Position numbers and translations under genes: made by a program
Notes under the pieces: model-generated
The model's input: only the letters and a program-made list of their open reading frames with translations
Database searches by the model: none
Told to the model about the DNA's origin: nothing
Shown: positions 1-7,291 of the stretch, one piece after another
Layout: each line of letters begins with the position of its first letter
Numbering within the stretch: the first letter of the stretch is position 1
Source of the DNA: CADEED01 sp035701825
GTDB taxonomy: Bacteria; Pseudomonadota; Gammaproteobacteria; Steroidobacterales; Steroidobacteraceae
Length of the DNA stretch: 25,510 nt
Assembly (NCBI GenBank): GCA_035701825.1
Contig: DASSRK010000043.1
Span: forward strand, 1 to 25,510
Direction: 5' to 3'

Positions 1-25
1 TTTAAAGAAGAATCAGGGCTGGGGA

Positions 26-54
26 TTTGTACACTGTGAATTCATACAGGTCAA
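26..54 (-). promoter_or_regulatory. Leftward promoter at the window edge
   Basis: Read on the minus strand, a -35 hexamer TTGACC lies at 49-54 and a -10 hexamer TACAAA at 26-31, with a spacer of exactly 17 nt. The pair matches sigma-70 consensus at 5/6 and 4/6 positions. It points out of the window to the left, so the gene it serves is not visible. A LexA-type palindrome fills most of the spacer, which supports a real, regulated promoter. Confidence 0.45.
34..49. promoter_or_regulatory. LexA-type SOS box (CTGT-N8-ACAG)
   Basis: The 16 bp at 34-49 read CTGT, then GAATTCAT, then ACAG. This is an exact fit to the gammaproteobacterial LexA core CTGT-N8-ACAG, and the central GAATTC is itself palindromic. 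The site lies between the -35 and -10 elements of the leftward promoter and touches the -35, the usual geometry for repression by LexA. The regulated gene would lie off the left edge. A chance match is possible, since only eight bases are fixed, but the overlap with a promoter makes it more credible. Confidence 0.5.
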
Positions 55-845
55 GCGCCAGAAAGCCGCTGCGCGGCGGGCCTCGACCGGGGCCGGCCAA
101 AGACCCTCGGGCGCATCCACCGCCAGGTCAAAAGACCCCGCCGTCGAGGTGGGAGAGCCAGCCTTCGGTCGCGATTTCACGCCCGACGCGCGCTCGACTT
201 GTTAGAGCGTCGCGACGAACACGCATTGCAGCGCGCAAACCACGACGCGCATCCCCGCGCCGGCACCGGTCACGGCGCCGCGTGCTTTGTCAGCGTTTTT
301 CCTACAAATCGGCGCGCAACCACACGCGGCGTCGGCACCGGCCACGTGCGGCGCACCTCGACATCGCGACGGTCGATTCGTACGCGCACGATCTTCGCGC
401 GGCTATCGCAGCTGACTGCGCTCCTGATCCGAAGGAGCCCGCGGAAAAGCGGTGACCGGCACGAAAAATTTTTTCCACCGCGAACTGCACCCGCACCGTT
501 CGCGCGAGTCGCGGCCGATGTTAGGCCTCATCGGTGAACGGACGCCGCTGAAAAGCCTGCACTTATGCGCGCCGGCCGCGTGTCCCGGCAGCGGAATCGG
601 CGGAATTCCCGGGACATCATGCAACGCGCGATTTTTTGCACGAGAGACCGAAGTCTGTTAGGGGTCCTAATAGCCGAGGCCGCGCCACATGTCGCCACGG
701 GCCGACAGCGGAGAAATTTCAGTTGCAAACAACTCGCGAATTTGTTGCAGTTGCGCCCCGACTAACGTCTACCTTCTGCTCACATCGCGTTTGTGATTGT
801 TGACGAAGCGGACATGCTCAACCACCAATAAGGGGATTGATCGTT
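55..845. other. About 0.8 kb with no supportable gene
   Basis: I see no recognisable protein, tRNA or rRNA in this stretch. Open frames of 60-142 codons occur on both strands, but they are Arg/Pro/Ala-rich in the way random high-GC frames are, they overlap one another, and none has a recognisable motif or a good ribosome binding site. The longest begins inside the leftward promoter. Local features are an A/T-rich patch near 463-474, an imperfect palindrome at 722-752 (GCAAACAA facing TTTGTTGC), and the untranslated leader of the lipoprotein gene. I found no convincing plus-strand promoter for that gene, though TTGACG near 800-806 could be part of one. Confidence 0.5.
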
Positions 846-1157
846 ATGAAGAGTGCCATTCTCAAGGTTGCTGCCGTTGCAGCGTTCACCATGTTGGCCG
901 GCTGCCAGGACTTGAAGCCTCTGCAGGCCGATATCGACAATCTCAAGCAGCAAGTGAGCCGTCTCAACGCGGATCTCGCTGCCGCCAAGAGCTCGGCGGA
1001 TGCGGCCAATGCCGCTGCCCAGTCGGCCTCGTCGACCGCCAGCGGCGCGCAGAGCGCGGCCAACCAGGCGCTCGCCGCGGCGCAGGCCTCGCAGTCCTGC
1101 TGCGATGCGACCAACGAGAAGATCGACCGGATGTTCCGTCGCTCGATCTCGAAGTAA
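846..1157 (+). CDS. Lpp/OprI-like alanine-zipper outer-membrane lipoprotein
   Basis: A 103-residue protein with a lipoprotein signal: a Lys near the N-terminus, a hydrophobic stretch and the lipobox LAGC with the lipidated Cys at residue 20. The mature part is a run of Ala/Ser/Gln/Asp heptads (about 27-85) predicted to form an alanine-rich coiled coil. It ends in a basic tail with a terminal Lys, as in Lpp and OprI, where that Lys is joined to peptidoglycan. The family role is to tether the outer membrane to the cell wall; covalent attachment here is inference. Two adjacent cysteines (85-86) sit just before the C-terminal helix. The ATG at 846 follows AGGGG at 831-835 with a 10-nt spacing; an in-frame TTG at 837 is too close to that site. 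A strong terminator follows, so it is probably monocistronic. Confidence 0.85.
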   Translation: MKSAILKVAAVAAFTMLAGCQDLKPLQADIDNLKQQVSRLNADLAAAKSSADAANAAAQSASSTASGAQSAANQALAAAQASQSCCDATNEKIDRMFRRSISK

Positions 1158-1198
1158 GAGCCACTCTTCTTCGAAGAGGGCAACTTGCTCTGAAAAAA

Positions 1199-1226
1199 CG
1201 CCGCGCGGTTGCGCGGCGTTTTTTTT
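1199..1226 (+). terminator. Intrinsic terminator after the lipoprotein gene
   Basis: A perfect 8-bp stem, CGCCGCGC at 1199-1206 pairing with GCGCGGCG at 1211-1218, encloses a GGTT loop and is followed by eight T residues (1219-1226). Six A residues precede the stem (1193-1198), so on the minus strand the hairpin also has a T run and may end transcription of the convergent kinase gene that stops at 1262. Confidence 0.9.
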
Positions 1227-1261
1227 GGCGTGCGCGCCGCGGAAGGCAGCGATGAGCGACT

Positions 1262-2338
1262 CTACGCGGGCCGCGGCGGCAGCCAGAAGCGCACCGCGGT
1301 GCCCTCGCCCGGCCTCGAATCGGCCACGATCTCTCCGCCGTGGCGCGCGACGATGCGCTTGGCGGTCGCCAGGCCCATGCCGTGGCCCGGGAACTCGTCC
1401 TGCCGGTGCAGGCGCGTGAACGGCTGGAAGAGCCGACCGGCCTGCGCCATGTCGAAACCCGCACCGTTGTCGCTCACGCAGATCCAGTCGCGCCCCGCGT
1501 CCCGCACGCGGTGGCAGCGGATGTGCGCCGCCGGTTTACCCGCGGTGAATTTCCAGGCGTTGCCGATCAGGCCGCGCAGGACGGTCATCATGAGTCGCAC
1601 ATCGCCCCAGGCACTGAGTGCCGGTTCGACATCGCATTCGACCATGCGCTCGGCCTGCGCATGGCGCATCTCGTAGAACACCAGCTCGACGAGCGTGGTG
1701 AGATCGAGAGTCTCGGGAGTCAGCTCGGCGCGCGCCGCGCGCGAGAAAGTCAGCAGGCCATCGATCAGGCCTTCCATGCGATCGCTGGCTTTCAATATTT
1801 CCGCGAGGAAGTTCCGGCCCTCCTCGTTGAGGACCGCGCCGCACTCGTCTTCGAGCGCTTCGGCGAATCCCTTGAGGATGCGCAGCGGACCGCGCAGGTC
1901 GTGACCGGCCGCGGAAGTCAGCGCCTCGAATTCCCGATCCGCCGCGGCGAGCTCGCGGTCACGCTCGGCCAGGTCCTCGATGTTCACCAGCCACGCGGCG
2001 TGCGGCGCGGCGGCCATCGGCGCGGCGCGCACGTGCGCCGGCAGCACGCTGCCGTCGGCGCGCCTCAGCTCGCAGCGCGGCTGGCAGATCGCGGCGACCG
2101 CGGCCGCGAGCTGCGTCGCAAATCCGGGCAGGTGATCCTCGAGCATCGCGGTCGCGCCCGGCTGCAGGTGCAGCAGCTCCCGCGCAGCAGCATTGACGCC
2201 AGTAATGGCGCCGTCGCGTGAAACCAGCAGGGTCGGCGCCGGGTGCAGCTCGAACCAGGCGACGGCCTCGCCCTTTCCGGGCGCCACTGCGCCCGGGTCC
2301 GCAATCAGGGATGTGACGAGATTGGTCATATGACTCAT
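1262..2338 (-). CDS. PAS-domain sensor histidine kinase
   Basis: From the ATG at 2338 this is a soluble 358-residue kinase with no membrane segment. It has a PAS-like sensor segment (about 25-125), a short coiled linker, then a HisKA domain with the H-box GHDLRGPLR (His about 146), of the type seen in phytochrome-like kinases. The HATPase domain shows the N-box (LIGNAWKFT), G1 (DNGAGFD) and G2 (GHGMGLA). It should autophosphorylate and pass phosphate to a response regulator. No REC domain is attached, and the nearest candidates are the regulators encoded divergently from 2593. The start is uncertain: the frame stays open to 2569, running into the upstream region of the divergent gene, and no clear ribosome binding site marks either ATG 2338 or ATG 2329. 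Confidence 0.85.
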   Translation of the reverse strand: MSHMTNLVTSLIADPGAVAPGKGEAVAWFELHPAPTLLVSRDGAITGVNAAARELLHLQPGATAMLEDHLPGFATQLAAAVAAICQPRCELRRADGSVLPAHVRAAPMAAAPHAAWLVNIEDLAERDRELAAADREFEALTSAAGHDLRGPLRILKGFAEALEDECGAVLNEEGRNFLAEILKASDRMEGLIDGLLTFSRAARAELTPETLDLTTLVELVFYEMRHAQAERMVECDVEPALSAWGDVRLMMTVLRGLIGNAWKFTAGKPAAHIRCHRVRDAGRDWICVSDNGAGFDMAQAGRLFQPFTRLHRQDEFPGHGMGLATAKRIVARHGGEIVADSRPGEGTAVRFWLPPRPA

Positions 2339-2592
2339 CGCGAATACGGGATCGGCCGTGGGCGCGGACTCTGGAATGGAAATTTCGGGATCTTCGTGAG
2401 GAGGCACGCAAATCGTGCACCCGTAGGGTCCAGTCGCACCCGGGGCGGCCGATATGTGATGGGCATCGCTCGGCCCGGCAAATCCTGACCGGACCCTAAG
2501 GAATTGGCTCCGCAAGCCGATATGGCAACTGTGGCGGATGGCCGGGTTGGCCGTGCCATACGTTTCCACCTTGCCATGCGAGTTGAACGCCG

Positions 2593-4221
2593 ATGAGCAC
2601 CAACGAAGTCGAGATGATGAAGAGCATCCGTTTGTTGTTAGTGGAGGACAACGCGGCCGATGCGCGCGTGGTCGAACGGCATCTCAAGGATGCCGGCCTC
2701 AACGACGTCAACAGCGACTGGGTGCAGACCGCGGCCGAGGCTGCCGAGCGCCTGCAGAAGGTCGAATACGATCTCGTGCTCCTCGATCTCGGACTGCCCG
2801 ACGCGAGCGGCCTGCAGGCGCTGCGGGCACTGCGCGCGGTGGCCGACCTCACGCCCATCATCGTTCTCACCGGCTCCGACGACTACAAGCAGGGCCTGAC
2901 GGCGGTGCGCGAAGGCGCGCAGGACTACCTGGAAAAGCGCCGCGTCAACGCCGGCATGCTGTCACGCATCGTTTCCTACTCGGTGGAGCGCAGCACCTTC
3001 CACCGCGACCTGGTGCGCGCCACGCGCCGCTACCAGGATCTCTTCAACAACGTGCCGGTGGCGCTGTTCACCGCGAACCAGGACGGCGTGCTCAAGACCG
3101 CCAACGCCGCCTGCGTGAAGATGCTGGCCTGCGCCGGCATCCCGCTCGCCAAGGTGAACTTCCTCGACCTGCTGTTCGAGCCGGGCAGGCGCGCGCAATT
3201 CCTCGACATCATGGCCAAGCAGCGCATGGTCGAAGGCTGGGAGACCTCCATCCACGATTGCAAGGGCAAGCAGCTGCACGTGCTGGTCAACACCGCGCCG
3301 CTTTACGACTCGACGCAGGCGTTCGCCGGCTGGGAAGGCTGCATCACCGACATCTCGATGCTCAAGCAGACGCTCGAGGAACGCGACCGCCTCGAGGACA
3401 ACCTGCGCCAGGCGCAGAAGCTCGAGGCCATCGGCCAGCTGGCTGCCGGCATCGCGCACGAAATCAACACGCCGACGCAGTACGTCGGCGACAACCTGCG
3501 ATTCCTCAAGGAATCGTTCGGCGAGCTCGACTCGATGCTCGGGCAGCTGGTCAAGGTCGGCGGCGCCCCGGCGGGCAAGTTGCTGGCCGACGCGGACTTC
3601 GACTATCTCAAGGAGGAGATCCCGCGCGCGCTCAACCAGTCGCTCGAGGGCGTGGACCGCGTCGCCAAGATCGTGCGCGCCATGAAGGAGTTCTCGCACC
3701 CGGCGCGCGAGAAGACCGCGACCGACCTCAACCGCGCCATCCAGTCGACCATTACCGTGGCCAGCAACGAGTGGAAGTACGTGGCCGAGGTCGAGATGGA
3801 CCTCGATGCCAGCCTGCCGCAGGTGCACTGCTCGCCCGCCGAGTTCAACCAGGTCGTGCTGAACATCGTGGTCAACGCCGCGCACGCCATCGGCGACGTG
3901 GTCGGCGACGGCGGCAAGGGCAAGGGCAAGATCGGCGTCAAGACGCGGCCCGACGGCGAATGGGCCATCGTCGAGATCAGCGACACGGGCTGCGGCATGC
4001 CGCCGCACGTGCAGCAGCGCATCTTCGATCCGTTCTTCACCACCAAGGAAGTCGGCAAGGGCACCGGCCAGGGGCTGGCGATCGCCCACAACGTGATCGT
4101 CGACAAGCATGGCGGCACGATCAAGGTCGTGAGCTCGCCCGGCAAGGGGACGACGTTCATCATCCGCCTGCCGATCGGCGGCATGAAGTCCGAATCCGAA
4201 GTCGCGGAGTCGGCTGCTTGA
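2593..4221 (+). CDS. REC-PAS-histidine kinase (N-terminal receiver hybrid)
   Basis: A 542-residue cytosolic protein. An N-terminal receiver (about 12-125) carries the acidic pair E18-D19, phospho-acceptor D65, T93 and K115. A PAS domain (about 145-255) follows, then a HisKA domain with the H-box IAHEINTPTQ (H289). The HATPase domain has its N-box (VVLNIVVNAAHAI, about 421-433), G1 (DTGCGMP, 464-470), the FDPFFTTK loop and G2 (GKGTGQGLA, 488-496). Because the receiver precedes the kinase, phosphorylation by another kinase may control this one; the divergent PAS kinase is an obvious candidate (inference). It begins a four-gene run of signalling genes. ATG 2593 is adopted, but a second start at 2614 (ATGATG) would still keep the whole receiver. 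Its stop overlaps the TTG start of the next gene. Confidence 0.9.
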   Translation: MSTNEVEMMKSIRLLLVEDNAADARVVERHLKDAGLNDVNSDWVQTAAEAAERLQKVEYDLVLLDLGLPDASGLQALRALRAVADLTPIIVLTGSDDYKQGLTAVREGAQDYLEKRRVNAGMLSRIVSYSVERSTFHRDLVRATRRYQDLFNNVPVALFTANQDGVLKTANAACVKMLACAGIPLAKVNFLDLLFEPGRRAQFLDIMAKQRMVEGWETSIHDCKGKQLHVLVNTAPLYDSTQAFAGWEGCITDISMLKQTLEERDRLEDNLRQAQKLEAIGQLAAGIAHEINTPTQYVGDNLRFLKESFGELDSMLGQLVKVGGAPAGKLLADADFDYLKEEIPRALNQSLEGVDRVAKIVRAMKEFSHPAREKTATDLNRAIQSTITVASNEWKYVAEVEMDLDASLPQVHCSPAEFNQVVLNIVVNAAHAIGDVVGDGGKGKGKIGVKTRPDGEWAIVEISDTGCGMPPHVQQRIFDPFFTTKEVGKGTGQGLAIAHNVIVDKHGGTIKVVSSPGKGTTFIIRLPIGGMKSESEVAESAA

Positions 4222-5432
4222 ACGCAATCCGCGTCCTGTTCGTGGACGACGAGCCGCGCGTGCTCGAGGGTCTCAAGCGCATGTTGCGTCCCAAGCGCAA
4301 CGAGTGGCAGATGACCTTCGTCGGCAGCGCGCAGGCCGCGCTCGAATCGCTTCGAGCCGAGCCCTGCGAAGTCGTCGTCACGGACATGCGCATGCCGGGC
4401 ATGAGCGGCGCGGAATTGCTCGAGGTCGTGCAACGCGAATACCCGGACACCATCCGCCTGATCCTCTCCGGGCAGGCCGAGACCGAGTCGGTCATGAAGG
4501 CCCTCGGCGTCTCGCACCAGTTCCTTTCCAAGCCCTGCGACGCGGACATCCTGCAGGGCACGATCGCGCGCGCCTTCACGCTGCGCGACCTCGCGGGCAA
4601 CGCGGCCATCAAGACCCTGGTGGCGCGCATCAACAAACTACCGACGCTGCCGGCCACCTACCAACGGCTGGTGGCGTGCCTCAAGAGTCCCGACGCGGAC
4701 ATGGACGACGTCGCGAAGATCATCGCCATGGACCCGGCGATGTCGGCGCGCCTGCTCAAGGTGGTCAACTCGGCCTACTTCGGCCTCGCCAAGCCCGTGG
4801 TCGACGTGGCGCGCGCCGGCACCCTGCTCGGCCTCGACCGCATCATGTCGCTGGTGCTCGGGCAGGGGATCTTCTCCGGCGGCGATGCGCCGCAGGTGCG
4901 TGGATTCAGCCTCGAGGCGCTTTGGTCCCACAGCATCGCGACCGCCACCGCCGCGCATCGCATCGCCATCGACGAAGGGCTCGACAAGGAGCTCGTCTCC
5001 GCGGCATTTCTCGCCGGCATGCTGCACGACATCGGCAAGCTGGTGCTCGCCATCGGCATGCCCGAGGAGTACGCGCGCGTGCTCGAGATGGCCCGCGGCC
5101 GCCCGGGCAGCGAGCGCGAGATCGAGACCCTGGAACTGCAGGCCGCCCACACCGACGTGGGCGCCTATCTCGTGGGCCTGTGGGGACTGCCGAACACCAT
5201 CGCCGAGGCGATCGCCTTCCACGAAGACCCGGCGCAATGCACCACCGATTTCGGCCTGCCCGGCATCGTGCACGTCGCCGATCGCATCGCGCACCACCCC
5301 GAGATCGCCGATCCGCGCGCCCCCGAGCTGCACCTGAATATCGACTACCTGGACAAAAACGGGCGCGGCTCGAAGTGGAATTCCTGGCGCGAGCTGTGCG
5401 CCGCGGCCATCGCCAAGGAGCAGGCATCGTGA
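4218..5432 (+). CDS. Response regulator with HDOD output domain
   Basis: A 404-residue protein with an N-terminal receiver (2-120; D10-D11, phospho-acceptor D56, S84, K105 in the motif LSKPC) and an HDOD domain (about 130-335). The HDOD part shows the typical MDPAMSARLLKVVNSAYFG segment and keeps an HD pair in LHDIGK (H270-D271). HDOD proteins are non-DNA-binding signalling outputs, often linked to c-di-GMP, motility or stress control; the target here is unknown. The TTG start at 4218 overlaps the previous stop (TTGA) and is preceded by GGAG at 4206-4209 with an 8-nt spacing, so translation is probably coupled. An open frame runs far upstream in this reading frame, but there it is only the shadow of the kinase gene. 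Confidence 0.9.
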   Translation: MNAIRVLFVDDEPRVLEGLKRMLRPKRNEWQMTFVGSAQAALESLRAEPCEVVVTDMRMPGMSGAELLEVVQREYPDTIRLILSGQAETESVMKALGVSHQFLSKPCDADILQGTIARAFTLRDLAGNAAIKTLVARINKLPTLPATYQRLVACLKSPDADMDDVAKIIAMDPAMSARLLKVVNSAYFGLAKPVVDVARAGTLLGLDRIMSLVLGQGIFSGGDAPQVRGFSLEALWSHSIATATAAHRIAIDEGLDKELVSAAFLAGMLHDIGKLVLAIGMPEEYARVLEMARGRPGSEREIETLELQAAHTDVGAYLVGLWGLPNTIAEAIAFHEDPAQCTTDFGLPGIVHVADRIAHHPEIADPRAPELHLNIDYLDKNGRGSKWNSWRELCAAAIAKEQAS

Positions 5433-6580
5433 AGGATCGCGTGCTGTTCGTCGACGATGAACCGAACGTGCTCGACGGCATCCGTCGCCAGCTGCGCAAC
5501 CGCGTCGACCTGGAAACCGCGACCAGCGGCAATGCGGGGCTGGAGATCATCCGCTCGCAGGGTCCGTTCGCGGTCGTGGTCTCCGACATGCGCATGCCGG
5601 AGATGGACGGCGCGCGTTTCCTCGCCAAGGTCAACGAGATCGCGCCGCAGACCGTGCGCATGGTGCTCTCCGGGCAGGCCGACCTCGAATCGACCATCGC
5701 CGCGGTCAACGAAGGCCGCGTGTTCCGCTTCCTGCTGAAGCCGTGCAATTCCGAGACGCTGTTCGGCGTCATCAAGAACGGCATCGACCAGTACCGGCTG
5801 ATGCACGCCGAGAAGCACCTGCTCGAGAACACGCTGAATGCCACCGTGAAGGTGCTGTTCAACGTGCTCGGACTCATCAACCCCGTGGCGCAACGGCGCG
5901 CGGCGCAGATCCAGCGTTACGCCGAAAGCGCGGCCGCGGCGCTGAACCTCGAACCGAACATGTGGCAGTACCACCTCGCGGCGATGGTTTCGCAGCTCGG
6001 CTGCATCACACTGCCGCAGGAGACCCTGGCCCGCGCCCTCGGCGGCCAGCCATTGTCCGCCGATGAAAAGCGCCTGTACGAATCGCATCCCGAGATCGCG
6101 GGCAAACTGCTCGGCACGATTCCGCGCCTCGAGGCCGTGGCCGCCATGGTCGCGGGCCAGATGCAGGTGCCGTCGCGCGATCTCGCCAACGGCACTCCCG
6201 CGACCTGGGAGCCCGAGAAGATCGGCGCCGCGATCCTGTGGGCCGCGGTCACCTTCGATCGCCACGTGTCGCTCGGCCGCATTCCCGAGCAGGCCGCGCA
6301 GCTGGTGAACCAGGCCGCGCCCGGCCTGCCGCCGGCCATGACCGCCGCCATGGTCAAGACCCTGAGCGACGACTCGGGCCTGGTCATGACCCGCTCCGTG
6401 ATGCTGCGGGAGCTGGAGAGCGGCATGGTCATCGACGCCGACGTCATGAGCGTGCGCGGCACGCGCCTCGTGCCACGCGGCACCGAGGTGACCGCCGCCG
6501 TCATCGATCGCCTGCACGCCGTCGCCGGCGGCGTCGGCGTCAACGAACCCATTCGTGTTTCAGTCAAGGTGCTCGATTAG
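5429..6580 (+). CDS. Response regulator with degenerate HD-type output domain
   Basis: A 383-residue protein. The receiver (2-120) is intact: D9-D10, phospho-acceptor D53, S81, K104 in FLLKPC. A linker helix (about 120-145) leads to a domain laid out like the HD/HD-GYP phosphodiesterases, with RRAAQIQRYAE, then MVSQLGCITLP, then YESHPEIAGKLL. Where active members have a His-Asp pair (as in LHDIGKI.IP), this one has SQLGCITLP (about 188-196). Where they have HHE, it has AGQ (242-244), and no GYP is visible. The domain is therefore probably non-catalytic and may act as a binding or docking module (inference). The GTG start at 5429 overlaps the previous stop (GTGA) and follows AAGGAG at 5415-5420 with an 8-nt spacing. 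Confidence 0.85.
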   Translation: MKDRVLFVDDEPNVLDGIRRQLRNRVDLETATSGNAGLEIIRSQGPFAVVVSDMRMPEMDGARFLAKVNEIAPQTVRMVLSGQADLESTIAAVNEGRVFRFLLKPCNSETLFGVIKNGIDQYRLMHAEKHLLENTLNATVKVLFNVLGLINPVAQRRAAQIQRYAESAAAALNLEPNMWQYHLAAMVSQLGCITLPQETLARALGGQPLSADEKRLYESHPEIAGKLLGTIPRLEAVAAMVAGQMQVPSRDLANGTPATWEPEKIGAAILWAAVTFDRHVSLGRIPEQAAQLVNQAAPGLPPAMTAAMVKTLSDDSGLVMTRSVMLRELESGMVIDADVMSVRGTRLVPRGTEVTAAVIDRLHAVAGGVGVNEPIRVSVKVLD

Positions 6581-6596
6581 CACCAAGGTATCCGTC

Positions 6597-7184
6597 ATGA
6601 AAAAGGACAAACTACTGCTGGTCGACGACGAGCCGAACCTCACCTCGGCCCTGGTCCGCAGCCTCGACCGCACCAAGTTCGAGATCTTCACCGCCGACTC
6701 CGCGCAGAAGGGGCTGATGATCCTCGCCGGCAACGACATCGACGTGATCGTCTCCGACGAACGCATGCCGGGCATGACGGGAAGCCAGTTCCTCTCCGAG
6801 GTGCGCAAGCAGTGGCCCAACACCATCCGCATGATCCTCTCGGGACAGGCGGACCTGGAAGCCGCGGTGCGCGCCATCAACGAGGGCGAGGTCTACCGCT
6901 TCCTGCTGAAACCCTGCCATCCCAAGGAATTGGAGATGACCATCCTGCAGGGCCTGCAGCACAAGAAGCTGGTGGCGCAGAGCCGCAAGCTGCTGCAGGA
7001 GCACCAGAAGAACGTCAACCTCCTGGAGGCGCTGGAGAAGGACAACCCCGGCATCACCAAGGTCGAGATGGACGATGACGGCGTCATCGACATGGAAGCC
7101 TACAGCGATGCCGGCAGCGGCGAAGACGTGCAGTCGCTGCTCGACGATCTCGAGAGGGAAATGGCCAAGATCGGCAGCCGCTAG
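6597..7184 (+). CDS. Stand-alone receiver protein with coiled, acidic C-terminal tail
   Basis: A 195-residue protein with one receiver domain (4-122): D10-D11, phospho-acceptor D54 in VSDERMPGM, S82, K105 in FLLKPC. A charged helix (about 122-148), likely coiled coil, and an acidic tail (about 155-190) follow. No DNA-binding or enzymatic output domain is seen, so it may be a phosphate sink, a relay protein or a protein-protein regulator. The receiver closely resembles that of the preceding gene (shared LSGQADLE and RFLLKPC), which suggests duplication. ATG 6597 is preceded by AAGG at 6585-6588 with an 8-nt spacing, 16 nt after the previous stop; an in-frame start at 6555 lies inside the upstream gene. 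Its stop codon lies in the left arm of a long inverted repeat. Confidence 0.88.
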   Translation: MKKDKLLLVDDEPNLTSALVRSLDRTKFEIFTADSAQKGLMILAGNDIDVIVSDERMPGMTGSQFLSEVRKQWPNTIRMILSGQADLEAAVRAINEGEVYRFLLKPCHPKELEMTILQGLQHKKLVAQSRKLLQEHQKNVNLLEALEKDNPGITKVEMDDDGVIDMEAYSDAGSGEDVQSLLDDLEREMAKIGSR

Positions 7185-7291
7185 TGGCGGTGTCAGGCGG
7201 GGAAAGTCGGGATAACCCGCAGCCGCCGGGTGCCAACGGCCACCGTCGTGTCGCGCGGGTTATCCCGACTTTCCCCGCCTGACACCACTAG
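7181..7291. repeat. Long inverted repeat spanning two convergent stop codons
   Basis: The left arm at 7181-7220 and the right arm at 7255-7291 are reverse complements, apart from a 3-base CGG insertion in the left arm (about 7188-7190). The uninterrupted paired part is about 30 bp and the loop is 34 nt. Each arm ends in CTAG, which supplies the TAG stop of the plus-strand receiver gene and of the minus-strand fabH. There is no T tract, so it is not a classical intrinsic terminator, though such a hairpin in RNA could still stop transcription or protect 3' ends from both sides. The arms contain GTGTCAGG, resembling the short palindromic REP-like elements of proteobacteria (from memory). Confidence 0.85.

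Noticed and set aside
27..455. 142-codon plus-strand frame at the left edge
   Set aside because: It begins within the leftward promoter and LexA box, is Arg/Pro-rich without motifs, overlaps other frames, and lacks a ribosome binding site.
658..670. Short palindrome TTAGG-GGT-CCTAA
   Set aside because: Five-bp arms are expected by chance, and it does not overlap a promoter I can support.
2501..2515. Sigma-54-like TGGC...GC element upstream of the REC-PAS kinase
   Set aside because: The spacing between the GG and GC pairs is 8 rather than 10, and the flanking bases do not fit.
2538..4217. Upstream extension of the REC-HDOD frame as a giant fusion gene
   Set aside because: This part is out of frame with the clearly coding kinase and is Arg/Ala-rich; TTG 4218 with GGAG upstream explains the real start.
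4304..5428. Upstream extension of the degenerate-HD regulator frame
   Set aside because: It is a shadow of the HDOD gene; the GTG at 5429 with AAGGAG upstream is the convincing start.
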